Source: LMUY01 sp964242925 (GTDB lineage: Bacteria; Pseudomonadota; Alphaproteobacteria; Acetobacterales; Acetobacteraceae). Taken from it: a stretch of 64,000 nucleotides of DNA. The DNA is taken from positions 1-64,000 of the forward strand of contig CAXTBW010000001.1 of the NCBI GenBank assembly GCA_964242925.1. The letters are read 5' to 3'. The notes beneath the pieces are model-generated. The model worked only from the letters and a program-made list of their open reading frames with translations, had not been told where the DNA came from and ran no database searches. Below, in pieces: positions 7,005-15,191 of this stretch (positions within the stretch are counted from its first letter, which is position 1; each line of letters starts with the position of its first letter). A program made the position numbers and the translations under genes.

Positions 7005-8882
7005 ATGTCCATCCCCGCCTCCGTTGCGCCGCGTCCGTTGCGGGCGATGACGGGCGGCACGAGGGCGCTCGCCGCGTTCGACCGCGTCATCGGCTTGGCC
7101 GTCGAGTTGCCAGCGGCGATGCTGGTGGTGGCCGATGTGGTCGTGTTGTTCATCGGCGTCGTCAGCCGCTACGTGTTCGACTCGCCGCTGGTCTGGACGG
7201 ACGAGCTGGCCTCCCTGCTGTTCATCTGGCTGGCCATGTTGGGCGCGGTGATCGCCTATCGCCGGGCCGAGCACATGCGCATGACGGCCGTCGTCTCCAT
7301 GGTTCGCCCGGCCTTGCGCCCCTACCTCGACGCGCTTGCGCTGGCCGTCGGCGTCGGCTTCCTCGCCTTCGTGCTGATGCCCGCCTACGACTTCGCGTCC
7401 GACGAGATCCCGATCACCACCCCGGCGCTGGAGATATCGAACGCGTGGCATGCGAGCGCGCTTCCAGCCGGGCTTGGGCTGATGCTGCTGGTGGGCGTGT
7501 TGCGGCTGCTGCGCGCGCCAAGTTGGCGTTCGACGCTGGCGGCGCTGGCGACGGCGGCGGTGGTTTGCGGCGCATTCTACCTCTCCCGCGGCGCGTTCGC
7601 CGGGCTGGGCAACCTCAACCTGGTGCTGTTCTTCGTGGTGCTGGTGGGCGTGCTGGTGTTCGCCGGGGTGCCGATCGCCTTCGCGTTCGGGACGGCGACG
7701 TTCGGCTACATCGCGCTGACCACGCGCCTGCCGACGCTGGTGCTGGTTGGGCGGATGGACGAGGGGATGGGCAACCTGATCCTGCTCGCCGTGCCGCTGT
7801 TCGTGTTCCTCGGCCTGCTGATCGAGATGACGGGCATGGCGCGGGCGATGGTCGACTTTCTCGCCAGCCTGCTCGGCCATGTGAAAGGCGGGCTGTCCTA
7901 CGTGCTGGTCGGCGCGATGTATCTCGTGTCCGGCATCTCCGGGTCCAAGGCGGCCGACATGGCGGCGGTGGCGCCCGTGCTGTTCCCGGCGATGAAGGCG
8001 CGCGGCGCCGATGAGGGCGACCTGCTGGCGTTGCTGTCGGCGACCGGCGCGCAGACCGAGACGATCCCGCCGTCGATCGTGCTGATCACCATCGGCTCGG
8101 TGACCGGCGTCTCCATCTCCGCGCTGTTCACCGGCGGGCTGCTGCCCGGCGTCGTGCTCGGCGCCATCCTGTGCACCCTGGTCTGGCGACGCAGCCGCGG
8201 CGAGGACCTGCGCGGCGCCACCCGCCCCTCGCTGCGTGTGATCCTGCGCGCGTTGGTCGTCGCCATCCCGGCGTTGTTGCTGCCGGTGGTGATCCGCGGC
8301 GCCGTGATCGAGGGCATCGCGACGGCGACCGAGGTGTCCACGATCGGCATCGCCTACGCCATCGTGGCGGGGCTGCTGATCTACCGGCAGTTCGACTGGC
8401 GCCGGTTGCTGCCGATGCTGGTCGGCACGGCGGCGCTGTCGGGGGCGATCCTGCTGATCATCGGCGCGGCGACCGGCATGGCGTGGGCGCTGACCCAGTC
8501 CGGCTTTTCGGCGACCTTGGCGGCTGCGATGCGGGCGTTGCCCGGCGGCGGCCTGGCGTTCCTGGTGGTGTCCGCGCTCGGCTTCATCGTGCTCGGCTCG
8601 GTGCTCGAGGGCATCCCCGCCGTCGTGCTGTTCGGGCCGCTGATGTTCCCGATCGCCGCCCAGGTGGGAGTCAACGAGGTGCACTACGCGATGGTGGTGG
8701 TGCTCTCGATGGGCGTCGGGCTGTTCTCGCCGCCGTTCGGGGTCGGCTACTACGCGGCCAGCGCCATCAGCCGGGTCAACCCCGATAAGGGCATGCGCCC
8801 GATCGCCGGCTACATCGGCGCGCTGATCGTGGGGCTGGCGATCATCATCCTCGTCCCCTGGATCTCGACCGGGTTCCTCTGA
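7005..8882 (+). CDS. TRAP transporter permease, fused DctQ-DctM
   Basis: A 625-residue inner-membrane protein joining the small (DctQ, four helices, about residues 20-180) and large (DctM, about 12 helices, about residues 190-625) TRAP subunits. It takes up an organic acid with Na+ or H+. The DctQ part shows VVSRYVFDSPLVWTDELASL; the DctM part shows VPIAFAFGTATFGY, ISGSKAADMAAVAPVLFPAM and GATAQTETIPPS-like motifs. ATG 7005 follows GGGAGGT; an ATG at 6957 is possible but lacks such a site. It opens the operon under the divergent LysR. Two binding proteins for this permease are encoded 4-6 kb downstream. Confidence 0.92.
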   Translation: MSIPASVAPRPLRAMTGGTRALAAFDRVIGLAVELPAAMLVVADVVVLFIGVVSRYVFDSPLVWTDELASLLFIWLAMLGAVIAYRRAEHMRMTAVVSMVRPALRPYLDALALAVGVGFLAFVLMPAYDFASDEIPITTPALEISNAWHASALPAGLGLMLLVGVLRLLRAPSWRSTLAALATAAVVCGAFYLSRGAFAGLGNLNLVLFFVVLVGVLVFAGVPIAFAFGTATFGYIALTTRLPTLVLVGRMDEGMGNLILLAVPLFVFLGLLIEMTGMARAMVDFLASLLGHVKGGLSYVLVGAMYLVSGISGSKAADMAAVAPVLFPAMKARGADEGDLLALLSATGAQTETIPPSIVLITIGSVTGVSISALFTGGLLPGVVLGAILCTLVWRRSRGEDLRGATRPSLRVILRALVVAIPALLLPVVIRGAVIEGIATATEVSTIGIAYAIVAGLLIYRQFDWRRLLPMLVGTAALSGAILLIIGAATGMAWALTQSGFSATLAAAMRALPGGGLAFLVVSALGFIVLGSVLEGIPAVVLFGPLMFPIAAQVGVNEVHYAMVVVLSMGVGLFSPPFGVGYYAASAISRVNPDKGMRPIAGYIGALIVGLAIIILVPWISTGFL

Positions 8883-8916
8883 GGCTCAACCTAACCCTAA
8901 CGAACGAGCGAATGGC

Positions 8917-9711
8917 ATGAGCAAGCGTTTGGACAACAAGGTCGCCATCGTGTTCGGCGCCGGGTCGGTCGGCCCGGGCTGGGGGAACGGCAAGGCGACC
9001 GCGACCCTGTTCGCGCGCGAAGGCGCCCGCGTGGTGTGCGTCGACATCAACCGTGAAGCGGCCGAGGAAACGGTCGGCATCATCAAGGGCGAGGGCGGCC
9101 AGGCGAGCGCCGGGGTGTGCGACGTCACCAAGTCCGAAACGGTGCTGGCGCTGGTCGACCAGGTGATCGCCGAGCACGGCCGCATCGACGTGCTGCACAA
9201 CAACGTCGGCTACGCGCAGATGGGCGGCCCAATCGAGCTGGACGAGGCGGGCTGGCATCGCACGATGGACCTCAACGTCACCGGGTGCTTCCTGACGTGC
9301 AAGCACGTGCTGCCGCACATGCTGCGGCAGGGTGGCGGCGCGATCGTCAACGTGTCGTCGATCGCGGCGGTGCGCTACACAGGCTACCCCTACGTGGCGT
9401 ACTACGCGTCCAAGGCGGCGGTGAACAACTTCACCATGGGCCTGGCGATGCAGTACGCGGCGCAGGGCATCCGGGTGAACGCGATTATGCCCGGCCTGAT
9501 GAACACGCCGCTGATTTTCCAGCAGATCTCCGGCCAGTATGCCGACCCGAGCGACATGGTGAAGGCGCGCGACGCGGCCTGCCCGACCGGGAAGATGGGC
9601 ACGGCGTGGGACGTGGCGAAGGCGGCGCTGTTCCTGGCCAGCGACGAGGCTGCCTACATCACGGGCGTGAGCCTGCCGGTCGATGGCGGGCTGTCGTGCC
9701 GGGCGGCCTGA
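8917..9711 (+). CDS. SDR family oxidoreductase with a GSVGPGWGNG cofactor loop
   Basis: A 264-residue SDR, probably an NAD(P)-dependent dehydrogenase acting on a hydroxy acid or sugar acid in this operon. The cofactor loop reads FGAGSVGPGWGNGKATA, longer than the usual TGxxxGxG. NNVG, the catalytic serine region (VNVSS) and YYASK (YxxxK) are intact. It ends with TGVSLPVDGG. It lies 34 nt after the TRAP permease and 2 nt before the RuBisCO-like gene. A second SDR with the same unusual loop is encoded at 45249-46052. It could oxidise a secondary alcohol to the 3-oxo acid on which the kinase and RLP then act; that is inference. Confidence 0.9.
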   Translation: MSKRLDNKVAIVFGAGSVGPGWGNGKATATLFAREGARVVCVDINREAAEETVGIIKGEGGQASAGVCDVTKSETVLALVDQVIAEHGRIDVLHNNVGYAQMGGPIELDEAGWHRTMDLNVTGCFLTCKHVLPHMLRQGGGAIVNVSSIAAVRYTGYPYVAYYASKAAVNNFTMGLAMQYAAQGIRVNAIMPGLMNTPLIFQQISGQYADPSDMVKARDAACPTGKMGTAWDVAKAALFLASDEAAYITGVSLPVDGGLSCRAA

Positions 9712-9713
9712 TT

Positions 9714-10964
9714 ATGCCGGTGGAACGGCTGGAGGCGGACTACCTGATCGAGACCGTGATCGACCCGCGCAAGGCGGCCGAGATCATGGCCGGCGAACAA
9801 TCCAGCGGCACGTTCGTCCCCGTGCCAGGCGAGACGCCGGAGCTGAAGGAGCGGTCGGCCGCCCGGGTGGAACGGCTCGTCTTGCTGGACGACGCGGTCG
9901 ACGCGCCGTCCCTGCCGACCACCGCCGCGGTGAAGCCCGGCAGCGTGCGCCGGGCCACCGTCACCCTGTCGTGGCCGATGGCCAATCTGGGCGCCTCCTT
10001 GCCGAACCTGCTCGCCACCGTTGCTGGCAACTTGTTCGAGCTGCGCCAGTTCACCGGTCTGCGCGTCGAGGAGTTGCGGATGCCGCAGGCCTTCGCGGAC
10101 GCCTATCCGGGGCCGCGCTTCGGCATCGCGGGCACGCGGCGGCTGAGCGGCGTCAGCGACCGTCCGATCATCGGCACCATCATCAAGCCGAGCGTGGGAT
10201 TCGGTCCGGAGGAGACGGCCTCGCTCGTGCGGCAGCTGTGCGAGGGCGGCATCGATTTCATCAAGGACGACGAGCTGCAGGGGGACGGCCCGCACTGCCC
10301 ATTCGACGAGCGGGTGCGCGCGGTGATGCGGGTGATCAACGCCCATGCCGACCGCTTCGGCCGCAAAGTGATGTACGCGTTCAACCTGACCGGCGACCTC
10401 GACCAGATGCGCCGCCGCCACGACCTGGTGGTCGCCGAGGGCGGCACGTGCATCATGGCCAGCCTCAACTCGGTCGGCCTGGTCGGGATGATCGAGCTGG
10501 GGCGGATGAGCCAGGTGCCGATCCACGCGCACCGCAACGGCTGGGGCGCGCTCAACCGGCATCCGCTATTAGGGTGGTCCTACGTCGCCTGGCAGAAGAT
10601 CTGGCGGTTGGCGGGCGCGGACCACATGCACGTCAACGGCCTGGCCAACAAGTTCTCCGAAACCGACGAGAGCGTGATGCGATCGGCGCGCGAGTGCCTG
10701 ACGCCGCTGTTCGAGGACAAGCCTTGCCTGGCGATGCCCGTGTTCTCCTCCGGGCAGACGGTGCGACAGGCGCCGGGCACGTTCGCCGGGCTCGGTTCGA
10801 CCGACCTGATCATGACCGCAGGCGGCGGCATCATGGCGCATCCGGGCGGCCCGGCCGCGGGAGTGAGCGCGCTGCGGGAGTCGTGGGACGCGGCCGTTTC
10901 CGGCGTGGCGTTGGCCGATTACGCGCGCACCCACCGGGCGCTGGGACAGGCGCTCGAGGCATGA
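9714..10964 (+). CDS. RuBisCO-like protein (RLP), acid-sugar type, OiaX-like
   Basis: A 416-residue member of the RuBisCO large-subunit superfamily. Catalytic positions can be read: TIIKP (Lys158), FIKDDE (Lys184, the carbamate position, with Asp186 and Glu187 for Mg), HAHRNGWG (271-278), FSSGQ (344-348) and the phosphate loop AGGGIMAHPGG. It is shorter than form I-III RuBisCO and has no small subunit or phosphoribulokinase near it, so it does not fix CO2. Its stop overlaps the start of a DUF1537 kinase by 4 nt. In the known D-apionate pathway a DUF1537 kinase (OiaK) makes 3-oxo-isoapionate 4-phosphate, and an RLP (OiaX) cleaves or decarboxylates it. A closely related carbon-carbon cleavage is inferred here. 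Start ATG lies 2 nt after the SDR stop. Confidence 0.9.
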   Translation: MPVERLEADYLIETVIDPRKAAEIMAGEQSSGTFVPVPGETPELKERSAARVERLVLLDDAVDAPSLPTTAAVKPGSVRRATVTLSWPMANLGASLPNLLATVAGNLFELRQFTGLRVEELRMPQAFADAYPGPRFGIAGTRRLSGVSDRPIIGTIIKPSVGFGPEETASLVRQLCEGGIDFIKDDELQGDGPHCPFDERVRAVMRVINAHADRFGRKVMYAFNLTGDLDQMRRRHDLVVAEGGTCIMASLNSVGLVGMIELGRMSQVPIHAHRNGWGALNRHPLLGWSYVAWQKIWRLAGADHMHVNGLANKFSETDESVMRSARECLTPLFEDKPCLAMPVFSSGQTVRQAPGTFAGLGSTDLIMTAGGGIMAHPGGPAAGVSALRESWDAAVSGVALADYARTHRALGQALEA

Positions 10965-12328
10965 CGGCGCGGCCGCTCCCGGACGGGACGCTGGTCGCGT
11001 TCCTGGGGGACGACTTCACGGGCGCCTCGGCGTCGATGGAGGTGCTGGCGTTCGCCGGGTTGCCCACGGTGCTGTTCCTGGAGCCGCCATCGCCGGCGCG
11101 ACTGGCGGACTTCCGCGGCTACCGCGCGGTAGGCATCGCCACCACGGCTCGGTCGCGGTCCCCGGCCTGGATGGACGCCAACCTGCCCGCATCGTTCCAA
11201 CTGCTCGCCTCGCTCGGCGCGCCGGTGCTGCACTACAAGGTGTGCTCCACCTTCGACTCCGCGCCGCAGATCGGCTCCATCGGCCGCGCCGCCGAGCTGG
11301 CCATCGAACTGCTGCGACCCGACTGGACCCCGATGCTGGTCGCCGACCCCGGGATGGGCCGCTTCCAGAGTTTCGGCCACCTGTTCGCGCAGGCCGGCGC
11401 CGCCGGCTACCGGCTCGACCGGCACCCGACCATGTCGCGCCACCCGTCGACGCCGATGGACGAGGCGGACCTCAACCGCCACCTGGCCCGACAGACCGAC
11501 CGTAGGCTGGGCCTGGTGGATTTCGTTGCCGCCAAACGCGGGCTGGCCGAGGCGCAACTGGACCGCGCGCTCGCCGACGGCGCCGAGATCGTTTCGCTCG
11601 ACGTGCTCGACCGGGAGACGCTGGTCGAGGCCGGGCGGCTGATCTGGGAGCGGGGCGGCCGTGCGGTGTTCGGTCTTGGCTCCCAAGGGTTCGAGGCGGC
11701 GCTCGTGGCCTACTGGCAGGCGGCCGGGTTGCTGGACGCGCACGACGGCGTGGAATGGCCGGGTGCGGCGGAGCGGATCGCCGTGGTCTCCGGATCGGTG
11801 TCGCCGGCCACCGCGGGGCAGATCGCCCATGCGGAGGCGCACGGGTTCGAGACGATCCGGCTCGACACGATCCGGGCGGTGGACGCGGCAGCCTGGCGGC
11901 AGGAGCTTGGGCGTGCGACCGCGGCGGCGTTGGCGGCGTTGGGGCGCGGGCGGGACCCGCTGGTTTACACCGCCGCCGGGCCGGATGACCCGGCCGTTGC
12001 GGCATTCAGGGAAGCAACGGTTGGCCTTGGCGCCGAGACAGTGAACGAACGGCTTGGCGCCGGGCTCGGCCAGATCCTGCGCGATGTGATCGATCAGGGG
12101 CGGCTGCGGCGGGCGGTCATCTCGGGCGGCGACACGTCCGGCTGGGCCGCTTCCATGCTCGGCGTCGACGCGCTGACGGCGATTGCTCCGCTCGATCCAG
12201 GCTCGCCGCTGTGCCGGTCGCATGCGGTCGCGGGCGGGCTCGATGGGCTCGAGATCGTGCTCAAGGGCGGCCAGGTTGGCCAGCCCGACTTCTTCCTCGC
12301 CGTCAAGCAAGGCGGACGGCGCACATGA
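10961..12328 (+). CDS. DUF1537 four-carbon/3-oxo acid sugar kinase (OiaK-like)
   Basis: A 455-residue ATP-dependent acid-sugar kinase. The N-terminal sugar-binding domain has GDDFTGA (residues 16-22) and YKVCSTFDSAP (from residue 92); the C-terminal nucleotide-binding domain has VVSGSVSPAT and SGGDTSG. Known members phosphorylate D-threonate, D-erythronate, 3-oxo-tetronate or 3-oxo-isoapionate. ATG overlaps the RLP stop (ATGA), and its own TGA overlaps the next SDR start, so RLP, kinase and SDR are translationally coupled. The RLP partnership favours a 3-oxo acid substrate whose phosphate is handed to the RLP. The exact sugar is not determined. Confidence 0.92.
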   Translation: MTARPLPDGTLVAFLGDDFTGASASMEVLAFAGLPTVLFLEPPSPARLADFRGYRAVGIATTARSRSPAWMDANLPASFQLLASLGAPVLHYKVCSTFDSAPQIGSIGRAAELAIELLRPDWTPMLVADPGMGRFQSFGHLFAQAGAAGYRLDRHPTMSRHPSTPMDEADLNRHLARQTDRRLGLVDFVAAKRGLAEAQLDRALADGAEIVSLDVLDRETLVEAGRLIWERGGRAVFGLGSQGFEAALVAYWQAAGLLDAHDGVEWPGAAERIAVVSGSVSPATAGQIAHAEAHGFETIRLDTIRAVDAAAWRQELGRATAAALAALGRGRDPLVYTAAGPDDPAVAAFREATVGLGAETVNERLGAGLGQILRDVIDQGRLRRAVISGGDTSGWAASMLGVDALTAIAPLDPGSPLCRSHAVAGGLDGLEIVLKGGQVGQPDFFLAVKQGGRRT

Positions 12329-13128
12329 TGGGGACGCAGTACATGACGCAGAGGCTTGCAGGCAAGGTGGCGCTGGTGACGGGCAGCGCGCGCGGGATCG
12401 GGCTCGCGGTGGCGCGGGCGTTCCTGCGCGAGGGCGCCGTGGTGACGGTGGCCGACATCAACCGCGAGGGCGCCGAGGCGGCGGCGGCCAGCCTGCGTGA
12501 GGCGGGCGGCCAGGCGACCGGGCTGGCGGTGAACGTGGCCGACCAGGCTTCGGTGCAGGCGATGGTCGACGCCATCGTCGCGGCGCACGGCCGGCTCGAC
12601 ATCCTCGTCAACAACGCGGGCGTCGGCGGCAACACGCCGTTCCTGGAAACCAAGCTCGAGGACTGGAACCGCATCATCGGCATCAACTTGACTGGCGCGT
12701 TCATGGTGGCGCAGGCCTGCGCGCGGGAGATGGTGCGCGGCGGCGGCGGCAAGATCGTCAACATCGCGTCGTTGTCCGGCCAGCGCGGCGGCAATGGCCG
12801 TGCGGCCTACGGGTCGGCCAAGGCCGGGCTCGAACTGCTGACAAAGGTGATGGCGGTGGAACTGGCCGAGCACGGCATCAACGTCAACAACATCGCGCCC
12901 GGGGCCATCGAGACCGAGATGGCCAAGTTCGCGCACGACCAGGCGACCCGCGCCGCCTACAACTACCTCATCCCTATGACGCGCTACGGCACGCCGGAGG
13001 AGATAGCCGACGCGGCGGTGTTCCTGTGCTCGGACGAGGCCCGCTACGTCCACGGCCACACTCTCAACGTCGATGGCGGGTTCCGCGAAGCTGGGCTGAT
13101 GTTCAAGCGCGACACCGCCCCGTCCTGA
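12325..13128 (+). CDS. SDR family oxidoreductase, second in the acid-sugar operon
   Basis: A 267-residue classical SDR with TGSARGIG, NNAG, the catalytic serine region (VNIASLSG), YGSAK (YxxxK) and a C-terminal HTLNVDGG. Three in-frame ATGs (12325, 12328, 12343) are possible. I chose 12325 because it forms an ATGA overlap with the kinase stop; the family start MTQRLAGKVALVTG would fit 12343. It differs from the first SDR of the operon in its cofactor loop, so the two probably oxidise different intermediates or different epimers. The substrate is unknown. Confidence 0.88.
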   Translation: MMGTQYMTQRLAGKVALVTGSARGIGLAVARAFLREGAVVTVADINREGAEAAAASLREAGGQATGLAVNVADQASVQAMVDAIVAAHGRLDILVNNAGVGGNTPFLETKLEDWNRIIGINLTGAFMVAQACAREMVRGGGGKIVNIASLSGQRGGNGRAAYGSAKAGLELLTKVMAVELAEHGINVNNIAPGAIETEMAKFAHDQATRAAYNYLIPMTRYGTPEEIADAAVFLCSDEARYVHGHTLNVDGGFREAGLMFKRDTAPS

Positions 13129-13152
13129 CTCAAGAAGAATAAGGAAGAACCA

Positions 13153-14169
13153 ATGCTCAACCGCCGCTCCGCTCTCACGCTCGGCGCCGCCACGCTGGCT
13201 GCTGCGACCCCGCTGCGCTACGCCCGCGCCGCCGAGTTCACGTTCAAATGGGGCACCAACGTCCCGGAATCGCACCCGCTGAACGTGCATGCGAGGGAGG
13301 CGATCGCCGAGCTGACTAAGCAGACCAACGGTCGCATCGATCTGCAGCTGTTCGCCAACAACACGCTGGGCGGCGACTCCGACATGTTCACGCAGCTTCG
13401 CGCGGGGGCGCTCGAGTGCTTCTCGCTATCCGGCGTGAACGTGCTCTCGACGCTGATCCCGGGCGCCGCGATCTGGGGCGTGGGGTTCGCGTGGAAGGAT
13501 TATCCTACGCTGTGGAGCGCGCTAGACGGCAAGCTGGGCGCCTATTTGCGGGCGCAGATCAGCAAGGCCGGGCTCGAGGCGATGGAGAAGGTTTGGGACA
13601 ACGGCTTCCGCCAGGTCACCACCAGCACTCGCCCGATCGTCCATCCGGAGGACTTCAAAGGGCTCAAGATCCGGGTGCCGATCAGCGCGCTATGGACGTC
13701 GCTGTTCCAATCGCTGGGCGCGTCGCCAACGAGCATCAATTTCGCCGAGGTTTACTCCGCGCTGCAGACGAAGGTGGTCGATGCGGAGGAAAATCCGCCG
13801 GCGATCATCTCCGCAGCGAAGCTGTACGAGGTGCAGAAATACTGCTCGTTGACCAACCACATGTGGGACGGGTGGTGGTTCCTGATGAACGGGCGGATCT
13901 GGCGTTCGATCCCGCCGGACCTGCAGGAGGTGTTCGCCCGCGTGATCAACAACGCGGCCATGGCCGAACGCGCCGACATGGAGAAGCAGAATGTGGCGCT
14001 GAAAGACACGCTGGCGCAGAAAGGCCTGGTGTTCAACGACGTCGACCCGGCGCCGTTCCGCGCTAAACTCTCCAGCTCCGGCTTCTACAAGAATTGGAAG
14101 GATAAGTTCGGCGCGCAGGAGTGGGCGCTGCTGGAAGAGGCCACCGGGCCGCTAGGGGGGACGGCGTGA
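13153..14169 (+). CDS. TRAP transporter substrate-binding protein (DctP family), copy 1
   Basis: A 338-residue periplasmic binding protein for the fused DctQM permease of this operon. The signal peptide carries a twin-arginine-like NRRSALTLGAA and ends near ARAAEF. The mature protein has the DctP fold, with FRQVTTSTRPI, a conserved arginine strand (KIRVPIS) and TKVVDAEENPP. ATG 13153 follows AAGGAAG. It is directly followed, with a 4-nt GTGA overlap, by a paralogous binding protein, so one permease may serve two ligands or isomers. Ligand probably a sugar acid, from context. Confidence 0.92.
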   Translation: MLNRRSALTLGAATLAAATPLRYARAAEFTFKWGTNVPESHPLNVHAREAIAELTKQTNGRIDLQLFANNTLGGDSDMFTQLRAGALECFSLSGVNVLSTLIPGAAIWGVGFAWKDYPTLWSALDGKLGAYLRAQISKAGLEAMEKVWDNGFRQVTTSTRPIVHPEDFKGLKIRVPISALWTSLFQSLGASPTSINFAEVYSALQTKVVDAEENPPAIISAAKLYEVQKYCSLTNHMWDGWWFLMNGRIWRSIPPDLQEVFARVINNAAMAERADMEKQNVALKDTLAQKGLVFNDVDPAPFRAKLSSSGFYKNWKDKFGAQEWALLEEATGPLGGTA

Positions 14170-15176
14170 CCTCAACGCGCCGCCAGGCCTTGCAGAGCGC
14201 AGCGGGGCTGGCGGCTGCGTGCTTCAGCATCGGGCGGGCGCGGGCGGCCGAATTCTCGTTCAAGGTCGGCACCGACATACCCGAGGCGGCGCCGCTCAAC
14301 GTGTTCCTGCGCCAGGCGGCGGACGCGGTCCGCACCGACACGGGCGGGCGCGTCGATCTGGTGCTCTACCCGAACAACCAGCTCGGCGGCGACCCGGCGA
14401 TGTTCTCGCAATTCCGCTCGGGCGCGCTGGAGTGCTTCCTGCTCTCCGGCATCAACGTGCTTTCGGCGCTGATCCCCAAGGCCTCGATCTACGGGCTCGG
14501 CTTCGTCTTCAAGGACGACCAAGCGGTTTACAGCGCGCTGGATGGCGAATTGGGCCAGGCGTTGCGGCAACAAATTCGCCAAGCCGGGTTCGTCGTGATG
14601 GACCGGATCTGGGCGAACGGATTCCGCCAGGTCACCAGTTCGACCCGCCCGATCAAGAGCGTGAAGGACCTCGAGGGCTTCAAGATACGCGTCCCTGTCA
14701 GCAACATGTGGGTCTCGACGTTCAAGTCGCTCGGTGCGTCGCCAACCACCATCCCGTTCTCCGACGTGTACTCGGCGTTGCAGACGAAGGTCGTGGACGG
14801 GCAGGAGACGCCGCTTGCGTTGATCGCGACGGCGAAGCTCAACGAAGTGCAGAAATACTGCGCCATGACGAACCACATGTGGGACGGCTACTGGTGCCTG
14901 TTCTCGTCCGCCGCCTGGATGAGCCTGCCCACTGATCTGCAACAGATCGTCGCCCGCCGCCTTGACGAGGCCGCGCTGAAGGAGCGGGCGGCGGTCGCGG
15001 ACGAGAACCGGGCGCTCGAGAAGGAACTGGCCGGGCAGGGGCTGGCGTTCAATGATGTCGACCAGGCGGCGTTCCGCGACAAGCTGCGCAGCGCGGGCTA
15101 CTACGCGCAGTGGAAGAAGACGTTCGGCGACGACTTGTGGGCGCTGCTCGAGAAGTCGACCGGCGTGTTGGCCTGA
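14166..15176 (+). CDS. TRAP transporter substrate-binding protein (DctP family), copy 2
   Basis: A 336-residue paralogue of the preceding binding protein; the two align along their length (FRQVTSSTRPI, KIRVPVSNMW, TKVVDGQETPL, EVQKYCAMTNHMWDG). The signal peptide also has a twin-arginine-like STRRQALQSAAG and cleaves near RARAAEF. The GTG start at 14166 overlaps the previous stop (GTGA), so the pair are translationally coupled. Tandem duplication followed by divergence at the ligand contacts is the simplest reading (copy 1 has VDAEENPPAII where copy 2 has VDGQETPLALI). A BKACE gene follows after 15 nt. Confidence 0.92.
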   Translation: MTSTRRQALQSAAGLAAACFSIGRARAAEFSFKVGTDIPEAAPLNVFLRQAADAVRTDTGGRVDLVLYPNNQLGGDPAMFSQFRSGALECFLLSGINVLSALIPKASIYGLGFVFKDDQAVYSALDGELGQALRQQIRQAGFVVMDRIWANGFRQVTSSTRPIKSVKDLEGFKIRVPVSNMWVSTFKSLGASPTTIPFSDVYSALQTKVVDGQETPLALIATAKLNEVQKYCAMTNHMWDGYWCLFSSAAWMSLPTDLQQIVARRLDEAALKERAAVADENRALEKELAGQGLAFNDVDQAAFRDKLRSAGYYAQWKKTFGDDLWALLEKSTGVLA

Positions 15177-15191
15177 TCGGAAGGGGGCGTG

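Noticed and set aside
6918..8684. A 588-residue leftward open frame opposite the TRAP permease
   Set aside because: It is the antisense shadow of a GC-rich membrane protein gene: composition is dominated by R, H, Q, D and G, with no domain and no ribosome site.
9117..10964. A 615-residue SDR-RLP fusion
   Set aside because: The upstream part is a shifted frame of the SDR; the RLP has its own ATG 2 nt after the SDR stop.
9714..10964. True CO2-fixing RuBisCO
   Set aside because: Short length, RLP-type motifs, no small subunit or phosphoribulokinase, and placement next to an acid-sugar kinase.
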